DNA of 33,452 bases, from assembly GCA_018695085.1 (NCBI GenBank), contig JABHOU010000589.1, positions 1-33,452 on the forward strand, given 5' to 3'. The translations under genes were made by a program, and so were the position numbers. Source of the stretch: Opitutia bacterium. GTDB lineage: Bacteria; Verrucomicrobiota; Verrucomicrobiia; Opitutales; Seribacteraceae. This document shows positions 15,194 to 22,567 of the stretch, piece after piece; position 1 is the first letter of the stretch; each line of letters begins with the position of its first letter. The notes under the pieces are model-generated. The model was not told the origin of the DNA, did not search any database, and worked only from the letters and a program-made list of their open reading frames with translations.

Positions 15194-16723
15194 ATGCGTT
15201 TGGGTTGGGTAATGCTGATCGGTTCGATTCTCACGCGGGGTTTCGTGCTCGTGTTGCTTTGTCTTCTGGCTCTTATGACGTACTACCTGAATCTCAAGCA
15301 GGCGTATAACAACCCCCGCCTGGTTGAGTTGAGTCACGGTCCTGTCGCGCGAAGCGCTTACGAGTTGGCTGACAAGTCATTCGCATATTTCGGGGATCCT
15401 CTCGAGATTGCCCAAGCCAATGGGGGCATGACTTGGTCCATCAGGATTGCGGGGGTACCCTTCACTGATCCGGTCGCCGCTCTTTCGGTGCTGGCAAAGG
15501 ATCACCGCTGGGAAGTCGGATTTGCAGCAGGGCTTGCAGTGCCCATATTCTTGGCTTTGACGTTTGGGCGGGTTTTTTGCAGTTACGTTTGCCCGGCTTC
15601 CTTGATTTTCTTCTCCATTGCCCGGCTCCGAGGCCTGTTGTCCAAGTGGTTTTATTTTCCCGAGATTCGAGTCAGTCGTGGTCTGGCTTGGGGTTTGCTT
15701 GTGGGCGGACTTGTTCTGGCCGTGGCGACTGGTCACGGGGCATGGGCTTTGCTCCTGCCCTATTTCGCTCTCGGGCAAACTCTTTTTCACGGGATTGCGA
15801 TGGGTACTTTGTCCGTAGGTCTCGGCAGTTTGCTTGTCTTTGCTGGAATGGATTTTTTCCTCGGTCGACAATTTACTTGCCGACACGTTTGCCCAACTGG
15901 GCGAATCCTGGGCTGGATTGGTCGACGATCCGTATTTTCCATCGTCCGCGCTCCCGATGCGTGCATAGACGGTTGCAACGGTTGTGCGGATGTGTGCCCA
16001 CAAGCCGTAAACCCCCGCTTGAACGAGACCCTTGACTGTTCCCTTTGCGGCGAATGCATGATCGTCTGCCCGGCCAAATGTCTCTCGGTCAAACCAAGAC
16101 TGCGGAAGTCCCCATGCTCAAGCATCATTCGAACACTGATCATTGCCTTTTGTCTTTTAAGTTTCCCAAGTCCTCTCGCAGCCCATCATTTCAAGGGACT
16201 CCCCCATTACAATTACTTCGAAAACTATCCACAAGTACCTGAGGATGAATTTCTTGGTCAGGCAGGAAATTACGAAATGTCACTGGTGGCATATGATTTC
16301 CAGGGCCTTCAGCGGGAGAACGTGCAGGAACCGGGAAACGTTCGACTCTTCCTCGTCATTTTCAACATGCTTGACTCAACGGTATACAAAGGGAAATTGA
16401 CTTTCGAGATCCTTGACGACGGTCAACCCGTCCATTCGAAGTTCTTTCGGAATGCGGAACTTGAAAACCTATACTCCATCCATCATGAACTTCCTGATTC
16501 CGGGGAATATTCAATACGTCTGACCCTGCATGACGCGGGCGATCTGGCTTGTGAAATCCCATTCCGGTTGTCCTCTCAGCAAACGCATTGGGGGAGATGG
16601 ATTGGCCTGTTGTTGCTCGTTCTTATGACAATCACGGCAGTGGGGGCCAGAAAAGCCCGCCTGAACGTCGACCGAAAGGAAGCTCGCAAGCAAAACTCTA
16701 ACCCTGACGAGGAAATCAAATGA
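15194..16723 (+). CDS. napH: NapH-like membrane polyferredoxin with extra C-terminal periplasmic domain
   Basis: 509 residues; typical NapH has about 290. Residues 1-320 are NapH-like: membrane helices with VFCSYVCPASL and FTCRHVCPTGRILG motifs, then ferredoxin sites CIDGCNGCADVCP and CSLCGECMIVCPAKCL. Residues about 330-480 follow a hydrophobic segment (TLIIAFCLLSFPSPLAA) and form a beta-rich periplasmic domain (LTFEILDDGQPV, YSIRLTLHDAGD), ending with a last membrane helix (IGLLLLVLMTITAVG). The extra domain recalls the Ig-like part of FixG/CcoG or YtkA-type domains. It probably oxidises menaquinol and transfers electrons to NapG. The start codon is one base after napG. Confidence 0.82.
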   Translation: MRLGWVMLIGSILTRGFVLVLLCLLALMTYYLNLKQAYNNPRLVELSHGPVARSAYELADKSFAYFGDPLEIAQANGGMTWSIRIAGVPFTDPVAALSVLAKDHRWEVGFAAGLAVPIFLALTFGRVFCSYVCPASLIFFSIARLRGLLSKWFYFPEIRVSRGLAWGLLVGGLVLAVATGHGAWALLLPYFALGQTLFHGIAMGTLSVGLGSLLVFAGMDFFLGRQFTCRHVCPTGRILGWIGRRSVFSIVRAPDACIDGCNGCADVCPQAVNPRLNETLDCSLCGECMIVCPAKCLSVKPRLRKSPCSSIIRTLIIAFCLLSFPSPLAAHHFKGLPHYNYFENYPQVPEDEFLGQAGNYEMSLVAYDFQGLQRENVQEPGNVRLFLVIFNMLDSTVYKGKLTFEILDDGQPVHSKFFRNAELENLYSIHHELPDSGEYSIRLTLHDAGDLACEIPFRLSSQQTHWGRWIGLLLLVLMTITAVGARKARLNVDRKEARKQNSNPDEEIK

Positions 16724-18264
16724 AGGATCACGCTCATCACGAAATGGATCATTGCTCGATGACGATGGAGGGCATACCCACCTGGATGGCCGCTGTAGGA
16801 GTGGTCGTCATTATTCTGATCACCCACCTCGGACTCAAATGGTTCCGGAGAGCATCCGGTCCTGCTGCTCGCGAATCTCGTGACTTATTGAATTTCCCCT
16901 TCTTCAAGTGGTTCGTAAAACTCCCCTATTTTCCGTTGCTCATTCAGTCCGTGTCACTGCTGTTGCTCCTGCTGGTGATTGCCACCGGATTGTTCGGCGA
17001 GACCAAGGGAAACGTTGCCCCCGTCCTTACGTGGACATGGTGGTGGATTCTGCTTATCTTTCTAGTACTGGGTTTTGGAAAAGTCTTTTGCGCGGTATGT
17101 CCGTGGGAAGCCGTGGCCTCGTTCGTCACCTCGCTATCACTCAAATCACGTATCAAGAAAATCACTTACTCCAAGCCATTCCCCAAATGGGCAAGGAATA
17201 TTTATCCGGCAATTTTTCTCTTTATTGGTCTCACTTGGGCGGAATTGGGTATGGACATTACGCATTCCCCGCCCATTACGGCATTACTCGGCCTTCTGAT
17301 GCTCTTTTTAGCCGTTACCTTTGCCGTGACGTTCGAAAAGCGGGCATTTTGCAGGTATAGTTGCCCGGTTGGAAGAATCAGTGGACTTTATGCCATGTTC
17401 AGCCCCATGGAACTACGGGCTGCGAACACTGAAGTTTGCCGCACCTGCGAGGGACAGGAATGCTATCGCGGGTCAAGCATGCAAACAGGATGCCCGACCA
17501 ACTTGTTTCCCGGTTCCCTCACTGAGAATACTTATTGCACCCTCTGTACGGAATGCGTGCGGGCCTGTCCGCATGACAACTTTGCCTTTAATCTACGTCC
17601 ATTTGGCACGGATCTCTTGAAGAAGACGCGTTTCCAATGGGACGAATCCATACTCGCTATCGTTCTCCTCGCATTAACCAGTTTTCACGGGCTTACAATG
17701 ACACCCGTATGGCAAGGTTGGAATGGTTTTCTGCGCGCTCACACGGGTTTTGGGCCAATCGTTGTTTTCACTGCTCTGATGATATTGATGCTTCTCGCCC
17801 CCATGGCGCTTTTTTGGGGCGGTGCCAGAGTTGCCACAATCCTTGCAGGCGAATCAGGGGTTTCCACCGGAAGAATCTTCAGGGTTTTTGCTTATGCCGT
17901 GATTCCAGTCGCGCTGTTTTATCATTTGGCGCATAATTCCATGCATTTCTTCATGGAGGCAGGAAACCTAATCCCCTTGCTAAGCGATCCCTTCGGTTAT
18001 GGCTGGAATCTATTTGGAACGGTTGGAAAAACTTACGGACCGATGCTCTCCCTTGGTACTATCTGGTGGCTCCAGATAGCATTCGTCGTAATCGGGCATA
18101 TTTACGGAGTTGTTGTATCCGACCGTTTGGCCGATAAGCTTTTTCGCGACAAATCCCAAGCCAAGCTCGCTTTGTTGCCACTCTTGTTCACCATGATCCT
18201 GTATTCCTGTTTCAGCGTGTGGCTCATTGCCCAGCCCATGGACATGCGTTCCAGTGGGATGTGA
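16720..18264 (+). CDS. Second membrane polyferredoxin, His-rich N-terminus
   Basis: 514 residues. It overlaps the NapH-like gene by four bases (ATGA). The N-terminus HAHHEMDHCSMTM is a possible metal-binding patch. About ten membrane helices carry CAVCPWEA and CRYSCPVGRISG motifs, a ferredoxin-like CRTCEGQECYRG...CPTN segment and CTLCTECVRACPHDN. It resembles the 4Fe-4S domains of NosR and NapH without the FMN domain. The C-terminal half is a further membrane domain with histidine-bearing helices (VALFYHLAHNSMHFF, VVIGHIYGVVVSD), which could bind heme or quinone. It is the last gene of the nap operon; a role as an additional quinol dehydrogenase module is inferred. Confidence 0.75.
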   Translation: MKDHAHHEMDHCSMTMEGIPTWMAAVGVVVIILITHLGLKWFRRASGPAARESRDLLNFPFFKWFVKLPYFPLLIQSVSLLLLLLVIATGLFGETKGNVAPVLTWTWWWILLIFLVLGFGKVFCAVCPWEAVASFVTSLSLKSRIKKITYSKPFPKWARNIYPAIFLFIGLTWAELGMDITHSPPITALLGLLMLFLAVTFAVTFEKRAFCRYSCPVGRISGLYAMFSPMELRAANTEVCRTCEGQECYRGSSMQTGCPTNLFPGSLTENTYCTLCTECVRACPHDNFAFNLRPFGTDLLKKTRFQWDESILAIVLLALTSFHGLTMTPVWQGWNGFLRAHTGFGPIVVFTALMILMLLAPMALFWGGARVATILAGESGVSTGRIFRVFAYAVIPVALFYHLAHNSMHFFMEAGNLIPLLSDPFGYGWNLFGTVGKTYGPMLSLGTIWWLQIAFVVIGHIYGVVVSDRLADKLFRDKSQAKLALLPLLFTMILYSCFSVWLIAQPMDMRSSGM

Positions 18265-18366
18265 AGACCGACTGGATCGCACTCCGCGACATAGGCACTG
18301 TTATCTTCATGACTTGTAGGGCTCCCGTGGGTTGAATTCCTTAGATTTTTCAATCTATTCAAATAT

Positions 18367-18462
18367 ATGCCCAAGAACGACGCTCCTTACCATCCCGCCG
18401 TCCGCAAGGGCGCCGTCAACGCTTGGTTCGAGAGCCACCTCGCTCGCAATGGAGTGAAGTGA
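18367..18462 (+). CDS. 31-residue hypothetical mini-ORF
   Basis: The frame reads MPKNDAPYHPAVRKGAVNAW and ends SHLARNGVK. It is richer in G and C than the surrounding intergenic DNA and looks like a real protein tail or a remnant. No ribosome site is seen. It is the only coding-like stretch in the 18265-18497 gap. Confidence 0.25.
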   Translation: MPKNDAPYHPAVRKGAVNAWFESHLARNGVK

Positions 18463-18470
18463 TTTGAACT

Positions 18471-18500
18471 TTGGGGTAAGCCTACTTTAACCCTTTTTTA
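18471..18500 (+). terminator. Possible terminator of the nap operon
   Basis: GGGGTAA and TTAACCC can pair with one bulge around a short loop, followed by TTTTTTATTT (about 18492-18501). This would end plus-strand transcription before the convergent azurin gene. Confidence 0.4.
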
Positions 18501-18962
18501 TTTAACGGTCATCGTTCCCCGCATTAGGGCGAAATGCCCGGGAAAGGTGCATACGTATTCGTATTTCCCTGGAGCGGGGGCAGTGATAACGATGCTGTCG
18601 CTTTCATCCGGACCAAGAAGTTTGGTGTTGGCGATTACGTCTCCCTTTACACCATTTGGTACCGGATTCGTAGGTCCTGCTCCTGCTGCAAGCGCTTTTT
18701 GGCCGAATGCAACGGCTGTGACCCCCGATTTGAGAAGCACGAGGTTGTGCCCCATGGCAATCTTTGGAAGTTTGCCGATGTTTTTCAGGGTGATCTTGAC
18801 CTTGGATCCGGTCTTTACCTCGAAGGCTACGACGTCGTACTTCATTAAGTCGTTGCCGGAGATGACAATTGTTTTCTCGACCTCTCTTTCATTTGTTGCG
18901 GTTTCCGCTCGGACGAATGGACAGAGTATTAATAGAGCGATGGTGGATTTTAGCGCATTCAT
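18498..18962 (-). CDS. Azurin (type 1 copper protein)
   Basis: 154 residues with a signal peptide (MNALKSTIALLILCPFVRAE). Azurin copper ligands are all visible: His72 in GHN, Cys138 and His143 in YVCTFPGHFALMRG, and Met147. The MKYD and ITLKNIGKLPK strands are azurin-typical. Azurins shuttle single electrons in the periplasm, for example to nitrite reductases or heme-copper enzymes. It is 76 bases downstream of the last gene of the bc/heme-copper operon, on the same strand, so it may be the operon's soluble donor or carry its own promoter. Confidence 0.93.
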   Translation of the reverse strand: MNALKSTIALLILCPFVRAETATNEREVEKTIVISGNDLMKYDVVAFEVKTGSKVKITLKNIGKLPKIAMGHNLVLLKSGVTAVAFGQKALAAGAGPTNPVPNGVKGDVIANTKLLGPDESDSIVITAPAPGKYEYVCTFPGHFALMRGTMTVK

Positions 18963-19038
18963 TCTTATAAGTTGCAGTTGAGTGTTGTTGTTTGTGGTTT
19001 TTTCGTTTGGTCAGGTATCGGTAATTATCCCCGCTCAA

Positions 19039-19248
19039 TCAATTTTGGCTTTCGAGTGAACATAGTAAATTTTTTATCCACCGAGCAAAAAGCCATAACA
19101 TTAGAAGGGGAAAGAAACTAAGGAATACCGTGGTCGAGTAATATGCGATGCGGGTGTTTTCGTTGGCCGAGAAACATACGGAGCAAGCACTTGCTTGATT
19201 AGCTAGGATGAGCAATAGAATGAAACCGAACGCAAATAATTGTTTCAT
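19039..19248 (-). CDS. Small CxxC membrane protein of the heme-copper operon
   Basis: 69 residues from an ATG that overlaps the stop of the preceding subunit III-like gene (ATGA), strong evidence for coupled translation. It has a signal-like start (QLFAFGFILLLILANQASA), then CSVCFSANENTRIAYY, then one membrane helix (STTVFLSFFPLLMLWLFARW). The CSVC pair sits right after the predicted cleavage site, facing the periplasm, and could bind copper or be redox-active. No named family is recognised. Position suggests an assembly factor or small subunit of the oxidoreductase. Confidence 0.6.
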   Translation of the reverse strand: MKQLFAFGFILLLILANQASACSVCFSANENTRIAYYSTTVFLSFFPLLMLWLFARWIKNLLCSLESQN

Positions 19249-19853
19249 ACAACCCCCGGATATAGGTACACGAGTGCGTATAGGATGGGCCACAAGGCGA
19301 CTACGAAATACCAAAGCATGCAAGCCGCTTTGAAAATCTCATGGTCGATGTCCTCTTTTTGCCCGCGAACGAAAATAAATCCTAAATATGCCAGAGCGCA
19401 ACATACGTGCAATCCGTGTATTCCTACGATCAAGTAGAAAAAGGATGCGTAGGTGCCTGATGCGAAGTTCATCCCATTACCAATCATGCGAACCCATTCA
19501 CTGCCTTGAAAAAGCAGGAAGCACAGGCCTGAGACTAAGCCAACCGTAAGGAATTCTCGGTGGCGATTTTCCTTTCCCCGTTTGCGGGTTTTTTCTGCAA
19601 TGGCAACGAAAAGTCCCGAAGCCAATAAAACTACTGCGTTGAATGCCGAAATGCCAATCGGCAAGGTAGGCATTTCAGGAGGAGGCCATGCCTCGGTTTG
19701 GGTGCTCGTTACAAGATAAGCACTTACGATGGCTGCGAAAAACATGGCTTCAGTCAAGATGAATAGCGCCATGCCCACGATCGGGGCAGCCGCTCTGCGT
19801 TTGTCTAGAGCAGTATCGACTGGTAGTGCGGGAACCTCGGTGGAGATATTCAC
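19245..19853 (-). CDS. Heme-copper oxidase subunit III-like protein (second copy)
   Basis: 202 residues, GTG start overlapping the previous stop by one base (TAGTG). Five to six membrane helices carry subunit III motifs: GMALFILTEAMFFAAIVSAY, QGSEWVRM, FFYLIVGIHGLHV and WYFVVALWPILYALVYLYP. It resembles NorE/CoxO-type short subunit III proteins and is clearly divergent from the other subunit III encoded at 20244. Two subunit III-like genes in one operon are unusual for a plain aa3 oxidase. The role is probably structural: lipid binding and stability of the catalytic subunit. Confidence 0.85.
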   Translation of the reverse strand: MNISTEVPALPVDTALDKRRAAAPIVGMALFILTEAMFFAAIVSAYLVTSTQTEAWPPPEMPTLPIGISAFNAVVLLASGLFVAIAEKTRKRGKENRHREFLTVGLVSGLCFLLFQGSEWVRMIGNGMNFASGTYASFFYLIVGIHGLHVCCALAYLGFIFVRGQKEDIDHEIFKAACMLWYFVVALWPILYALVYLYPGVV

Positions 19854-20233
19854 TAGTGAGCGGGTTTGGTGATGTCTTTCTTCGGGTATTCGTAGATGGG
19901 ATCGGGGTCGGCGTCACGATTCTCTCCATCGAAGCACAAAACCTCGGGAGCTACTCCGGCGAACAACAATATCAGAAATGCGATGCACACTGCGAGCAGG
20001 CGTCGCACCACCTTCACCTCGATGTCCAAGTGCATGAACCATGCGACAACCATAGTCGCCTTTATCAAACCTACGCCAAACGCCGTCAGCAGAACGGTTC
20101 CCACTAACATTGTGCGATTGTCAATGTTGAGCGCAAACACCGGGCCCCATATGCTAATTACTAGCAGTATGAGCAAGCTGTAGTAGATTTTTTTGTAGTC
20201 GGGATGCTTGTGTTCGTCTGTATTTTTGTTCAT
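19853..20233 (-). CDS. Cytochrome oxidase subunit IV-like membrane protein
   Basis: 126 residues from ATG 20233. The frame extends upstream to 20260, but 20233 leaves it ten bases after the preceding stop and starts at MNKNTDEHKHPDYK. Three membrane helices are seen: YYSLLILLVISIWGPVF, LLTAFGVGLIKATMVVAWFM and LLAVCIAFLILLFAGVAP. The KATMVVAWFMHLDIEVK motif is typical of the caa3-type COX4 / subunit IV family. Its last base overlaps the next start. It is likely a small structural subunit. Confidence 0.85.
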   Translation of the reverse strand: MNKNTDEHKHPDYKKIYYSLLILLVISIWGPVFALNIDNRTMLVGTVLLTAFGVGLIKATMVVAWFMHLDIEVKVVRRLLAVCIAFLILLFAGVAPEVLCFDGENRDADPDPIYEYPKKDITKPAH

Positions 20234-20243
20234 GTCGAAAATT

Positions 20244-20837
20244 TCAAAGTCCGGAAGCAATGTAAAAGAGAGGGAAAAGAAAGATCCATACGATGTCCAC
20301 GAAGTGCCAATAGATGCCGATGCATTCTACTCGGTGCAGGAATTTCCCCTTTGCGGCGTCTTTTGCCACGAAGCCCATTATTACCATGCCAGCGACCACG
20401 TGGAAACCGTGAAGGCCAGTAGCCGTGTAGTAGAAGGACCAGAACAGATCGGCTTTGGGGCCGTATCCCGCGAGTATTTCCGAGGTGTATTCGTAAGCTT
20501 TCACACAAAGGAAAACACCTCCCAATAGAATCGTTCGAACTAGAAGGTTGGCCGCCTTCTTCCCGTCGCCTACTTCGGCGGCCTTGTGTGCGCAAACTGC
20601 AAAATAGCTGGATGTGAGCAAAACGAAAGTGTTGAGAGCGCCGGCATACAATTTGGTGTGAGAAGCTTGGTCTGCCCAGATTTCACCATGTCGCATTCGA
20701 TACATCACGAACGACACAACAAGTCCCCCGAAAATGACGACTTCCGAAGCTACGACCCACCATGTTCCCAATCGGGCAGTTGGCAGACCTGCGGATTTTC
20801 TGCTAGTGGCGAGAGGAGGATGATAGGTTTCGCTCAT
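20244..20837 (-). CDS. coxC: Heme-copper oxidase subunit III
   Basis: 197 residues, five membrane helices. Motifs: LGTWWVVASEVVIFGGLVVSF, LNTFVLLTSSYFAVCAHKA, KAYEYTSEI, FYYTATGLHGFHVVAGMV and YWHFVDIVWIFLFPLFYI. This is the common short bacterial subunit III. Its ATG overlaps the stop of the subunit I gene by one base (TAATG). It works with subunits I and II in the cytoplasmic membrane. Family identification is firm; whether the complex reduces O2 or NO is discussed under subunit I. Confidence 0.9.
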   Translation of the reverse strand: MSETYHPPLATSRKSAGLPTARLGTWWVVASEVVIFGGLVVSFVMYRMRHGEIWADQASHTKLYAGALNTFVLLTSSYFAVCAHKAAEVGDGKKAANLLVRTILLGGVFLCVKAYEYTSEILAGYGPKADLFWSFYYTATGLHGFHVVAGMVIMGFVAKDAAKGKFLHRVECIGIYWHFVDIVWIFLFPLFYIASGL

Positions 20838-22567
20838 TACCCGTTAGATGTTTGAGGTGTTTCAATATGCTGCGGCAAGTAGTCTTCTTTGACTTCGGGT
20901 ATCCCGTATTCATAGGGACCGCGGTGTACTGTCGGTAAAGTTTCCCAATTTCCATGGGGAGGTGGCGACGAAGTCGACCATTCCAAGGTAGTGGCGTTCC
21001 AAGGGTTCTCGCCTGCTTCCTTCCCTTTCCGCATGCTACGAAAGAAATTAATGACAAAGGGAATTTGGAAAGCAATCAACACACAGGTCGCGACAGTTGC
21101 CAGAATCCGCAAGTCTTGAAGATCGTTGAGCGCGAGTTCAGGGAAGTGCCTGTAGTCGAAAATTCTTCTGTGTTGTCCTCCCAATCCGAGAAAAAACATC
21201 GGAATGAATATGAAGTTGAACGGTATGATTGTTCCCCAGAAATGTATTTTCCCCCACTTTTCGTTCAAGTGACGACCGAAGGCTTTTGGAAACCAATGAG
21301 TAATTCCCGCGAACATTCCAATGATCGCTATGGGAAAGAACGTGTAGTGGAAGTGCGCCACTACGAAGTATGTGTCGTGGAAATAAATGTCCGAACCCGA
21401 TGACCCGAGATAAATGCCCGTAACTCCTCCGAGCAAGAATTCGACCAGGAAGGCAATTGCCCAGAGCATCGGTGTCCTGAACTCGATGCTTCCGCCGAAT
21501 AGTGTGGCTATAAAAAGAAAGCATAGCTCGGCGATTGGTACTGATATGAGCAAGGTAGTTACGGTGAAGAGGTGTGCCATCCGGGGATCGATTCCCGAGA
21601 CGAACTGGTGGTGAGCCCATACAAAGAAACTGAGTACGCCCGTGGCGATCGTTACGTAGAGGGCAGCTTTGTAGCCAAAAAATTTCTTTCGGGCAAAAAC
21701 CGGAATTATTTCAGCTACGACGCCCATTGCAGGCAAGAGAACAACATAAACCTCGGGGTGTCCGAAAAACCAGAATAGATGCTGCCAGAGCAAGGGGTCC
21801 CCGCCATTTGTCGGATCGTAAAAAGCCGTTCCCGCCAGTTGGTCCGAGAGTAACATTACGGCTCCTGCAATAAGGGGACCGACAGATACCATGAACAGTA
21901 TGCTGGCGATGACTATCATCCAGACGACCAAGGGAATTCTCATCATTCCCATGCCGGGTGCACGAGCGTTCATAGTGGTGGTTACGAAATTGATACCTCC
22001 TATTAGGAATGCCACAAATTCCAGAGCGACCGCCACTACCCACAATACCGCACCTAGGGGGGTTAGGTTATAGTCCGGGTTCGTCGATAGGGGAGGGTAG
22101 GCTGTCCACGCTCCCCCAAAACCGCCTCCCGCTACATGTAGTGAGGCGATGATCACGAGGGCGCTAATGAAGAAAATTTGAAAGGATAGTCGGTTCAAGC
22201 GTGGAAATACCATGTCGTCGCATCCGATCATCAAGGGGATGAGGAAGTTTCCGAAACCTGCCAGCAAGATCGGCATGGCTACCCAGAAGATCATTATGGT
22301 TCCGTGGTTGGTGACCAACGCATTGTAATTTCCGGGAGAAACCCAACCGAATCCCGGGACTTCCTCACCTGGAAAAGCAAGTTGCATCCTGAACACATAG
22401 GCCATGTAACCGCCTATGACGGCCATGAGCATTCCGGTAATAATATATTGGAAAGCAATTACCTTGTGATCGGTGGAAAATAACCACGATCTTAGTTTAG
22501 AGCACTTGTGACTGCTTTGTTTTTCCTGAGCGTGCTTTTGGGATTCGTCTTCGCTAGCTTCAGTCAT
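20837..22567 (-). CDS. Heme-copper oxidoreductase subunit I lacking the K-channel; candidate NO reductase
   Basis: 576 residues from ATG 22567, which overlaps the upstream stop as ATGA; a longer frame to 22660 is rejected. Metal ligands are complete: low-spin heme His88 and His407, CuB His270, His319, His320, high-spin heme His405, Mg site His397/Asp398. The D-channel is intact (Asn107, Asp118, Asn125, Glu272 in GHPEVY) and Tyr274 is kept. In helix VIII the usual IPTGIKVF is VPIAELCF, so the K-channel Thr is Ile345 and the Lys is Leu348, with Glu347 beside it; HHM is HHQ (Gln321). It is A-family-like but not a standard aa3 enzyme. With NO-related neighbours and a bc module, an eNOR-like NO reductase is possible; an atypical O2 reductase is the alternative. 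Confidence 0.85.
   Translation of the reverse strand: MTEASEDESQKHAQEKQSSHKCSKLRSWLFSTDHKVIAFQYIITGMLMAVIGGYMAYVFRMQLAFPGEEVPGFGWVSPGNYNALVTNHGTIMIFWVAMPILLAGFGNFLIPLMIGCDDMVFPRLNRLSFQIFFISALVIIASLHVAGGGFGGAWTAYPPLSTNPDYNLTPLGAVLWVVAVALEFVAFLIGGINFVTTTMNARAPGMGMMRIPLVVWMIVIASILFMVSVGPLIAGAVMLLSDQLAGTAFYDPTNGGDPLLWQHLFWFFGHPEVYVVLLPAMGVVAEIIPVFARKKFFGYKAALYVTIATGVLSFFVWAHHQFVSGIDPRMAHLFTVTTLLISVPIAELCFLFIATLFGGSIEFRTPMLWAIAFLVEFLLGGVTGIYLGSSGSDIYFHDTYFVVAHFHYTFFPIAIIGMFAGITHWFPKAFGRHLNEKWGKIHFWGTIIPFNFIFIPMFFLGLGGQHRRIFDYRHFPELALNDLQDLRILATVATCVLIAFQIPFVINFFRSMRKGKEAGENPWNATTLEWSTSSPPPHGNWETLPTVHRGPYEYGIPEVKEDYLPQHIETPQTSNG

Noticed and set aside
16720..18264. Annotation as NosR
   Set aside because: The N-terminal FMN-binding domain of NosR is missing and no nosZ is in the window.
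20837..22567. Plain annotation as an aa3-type cytochrome c oxidase
   Set aside because: General similarity is high, but loss of the K-channel Thr and Lys, the bc partner's altered hemes and the nitrogen-oxide context make that label too confident. O2 reduction is not excluded.
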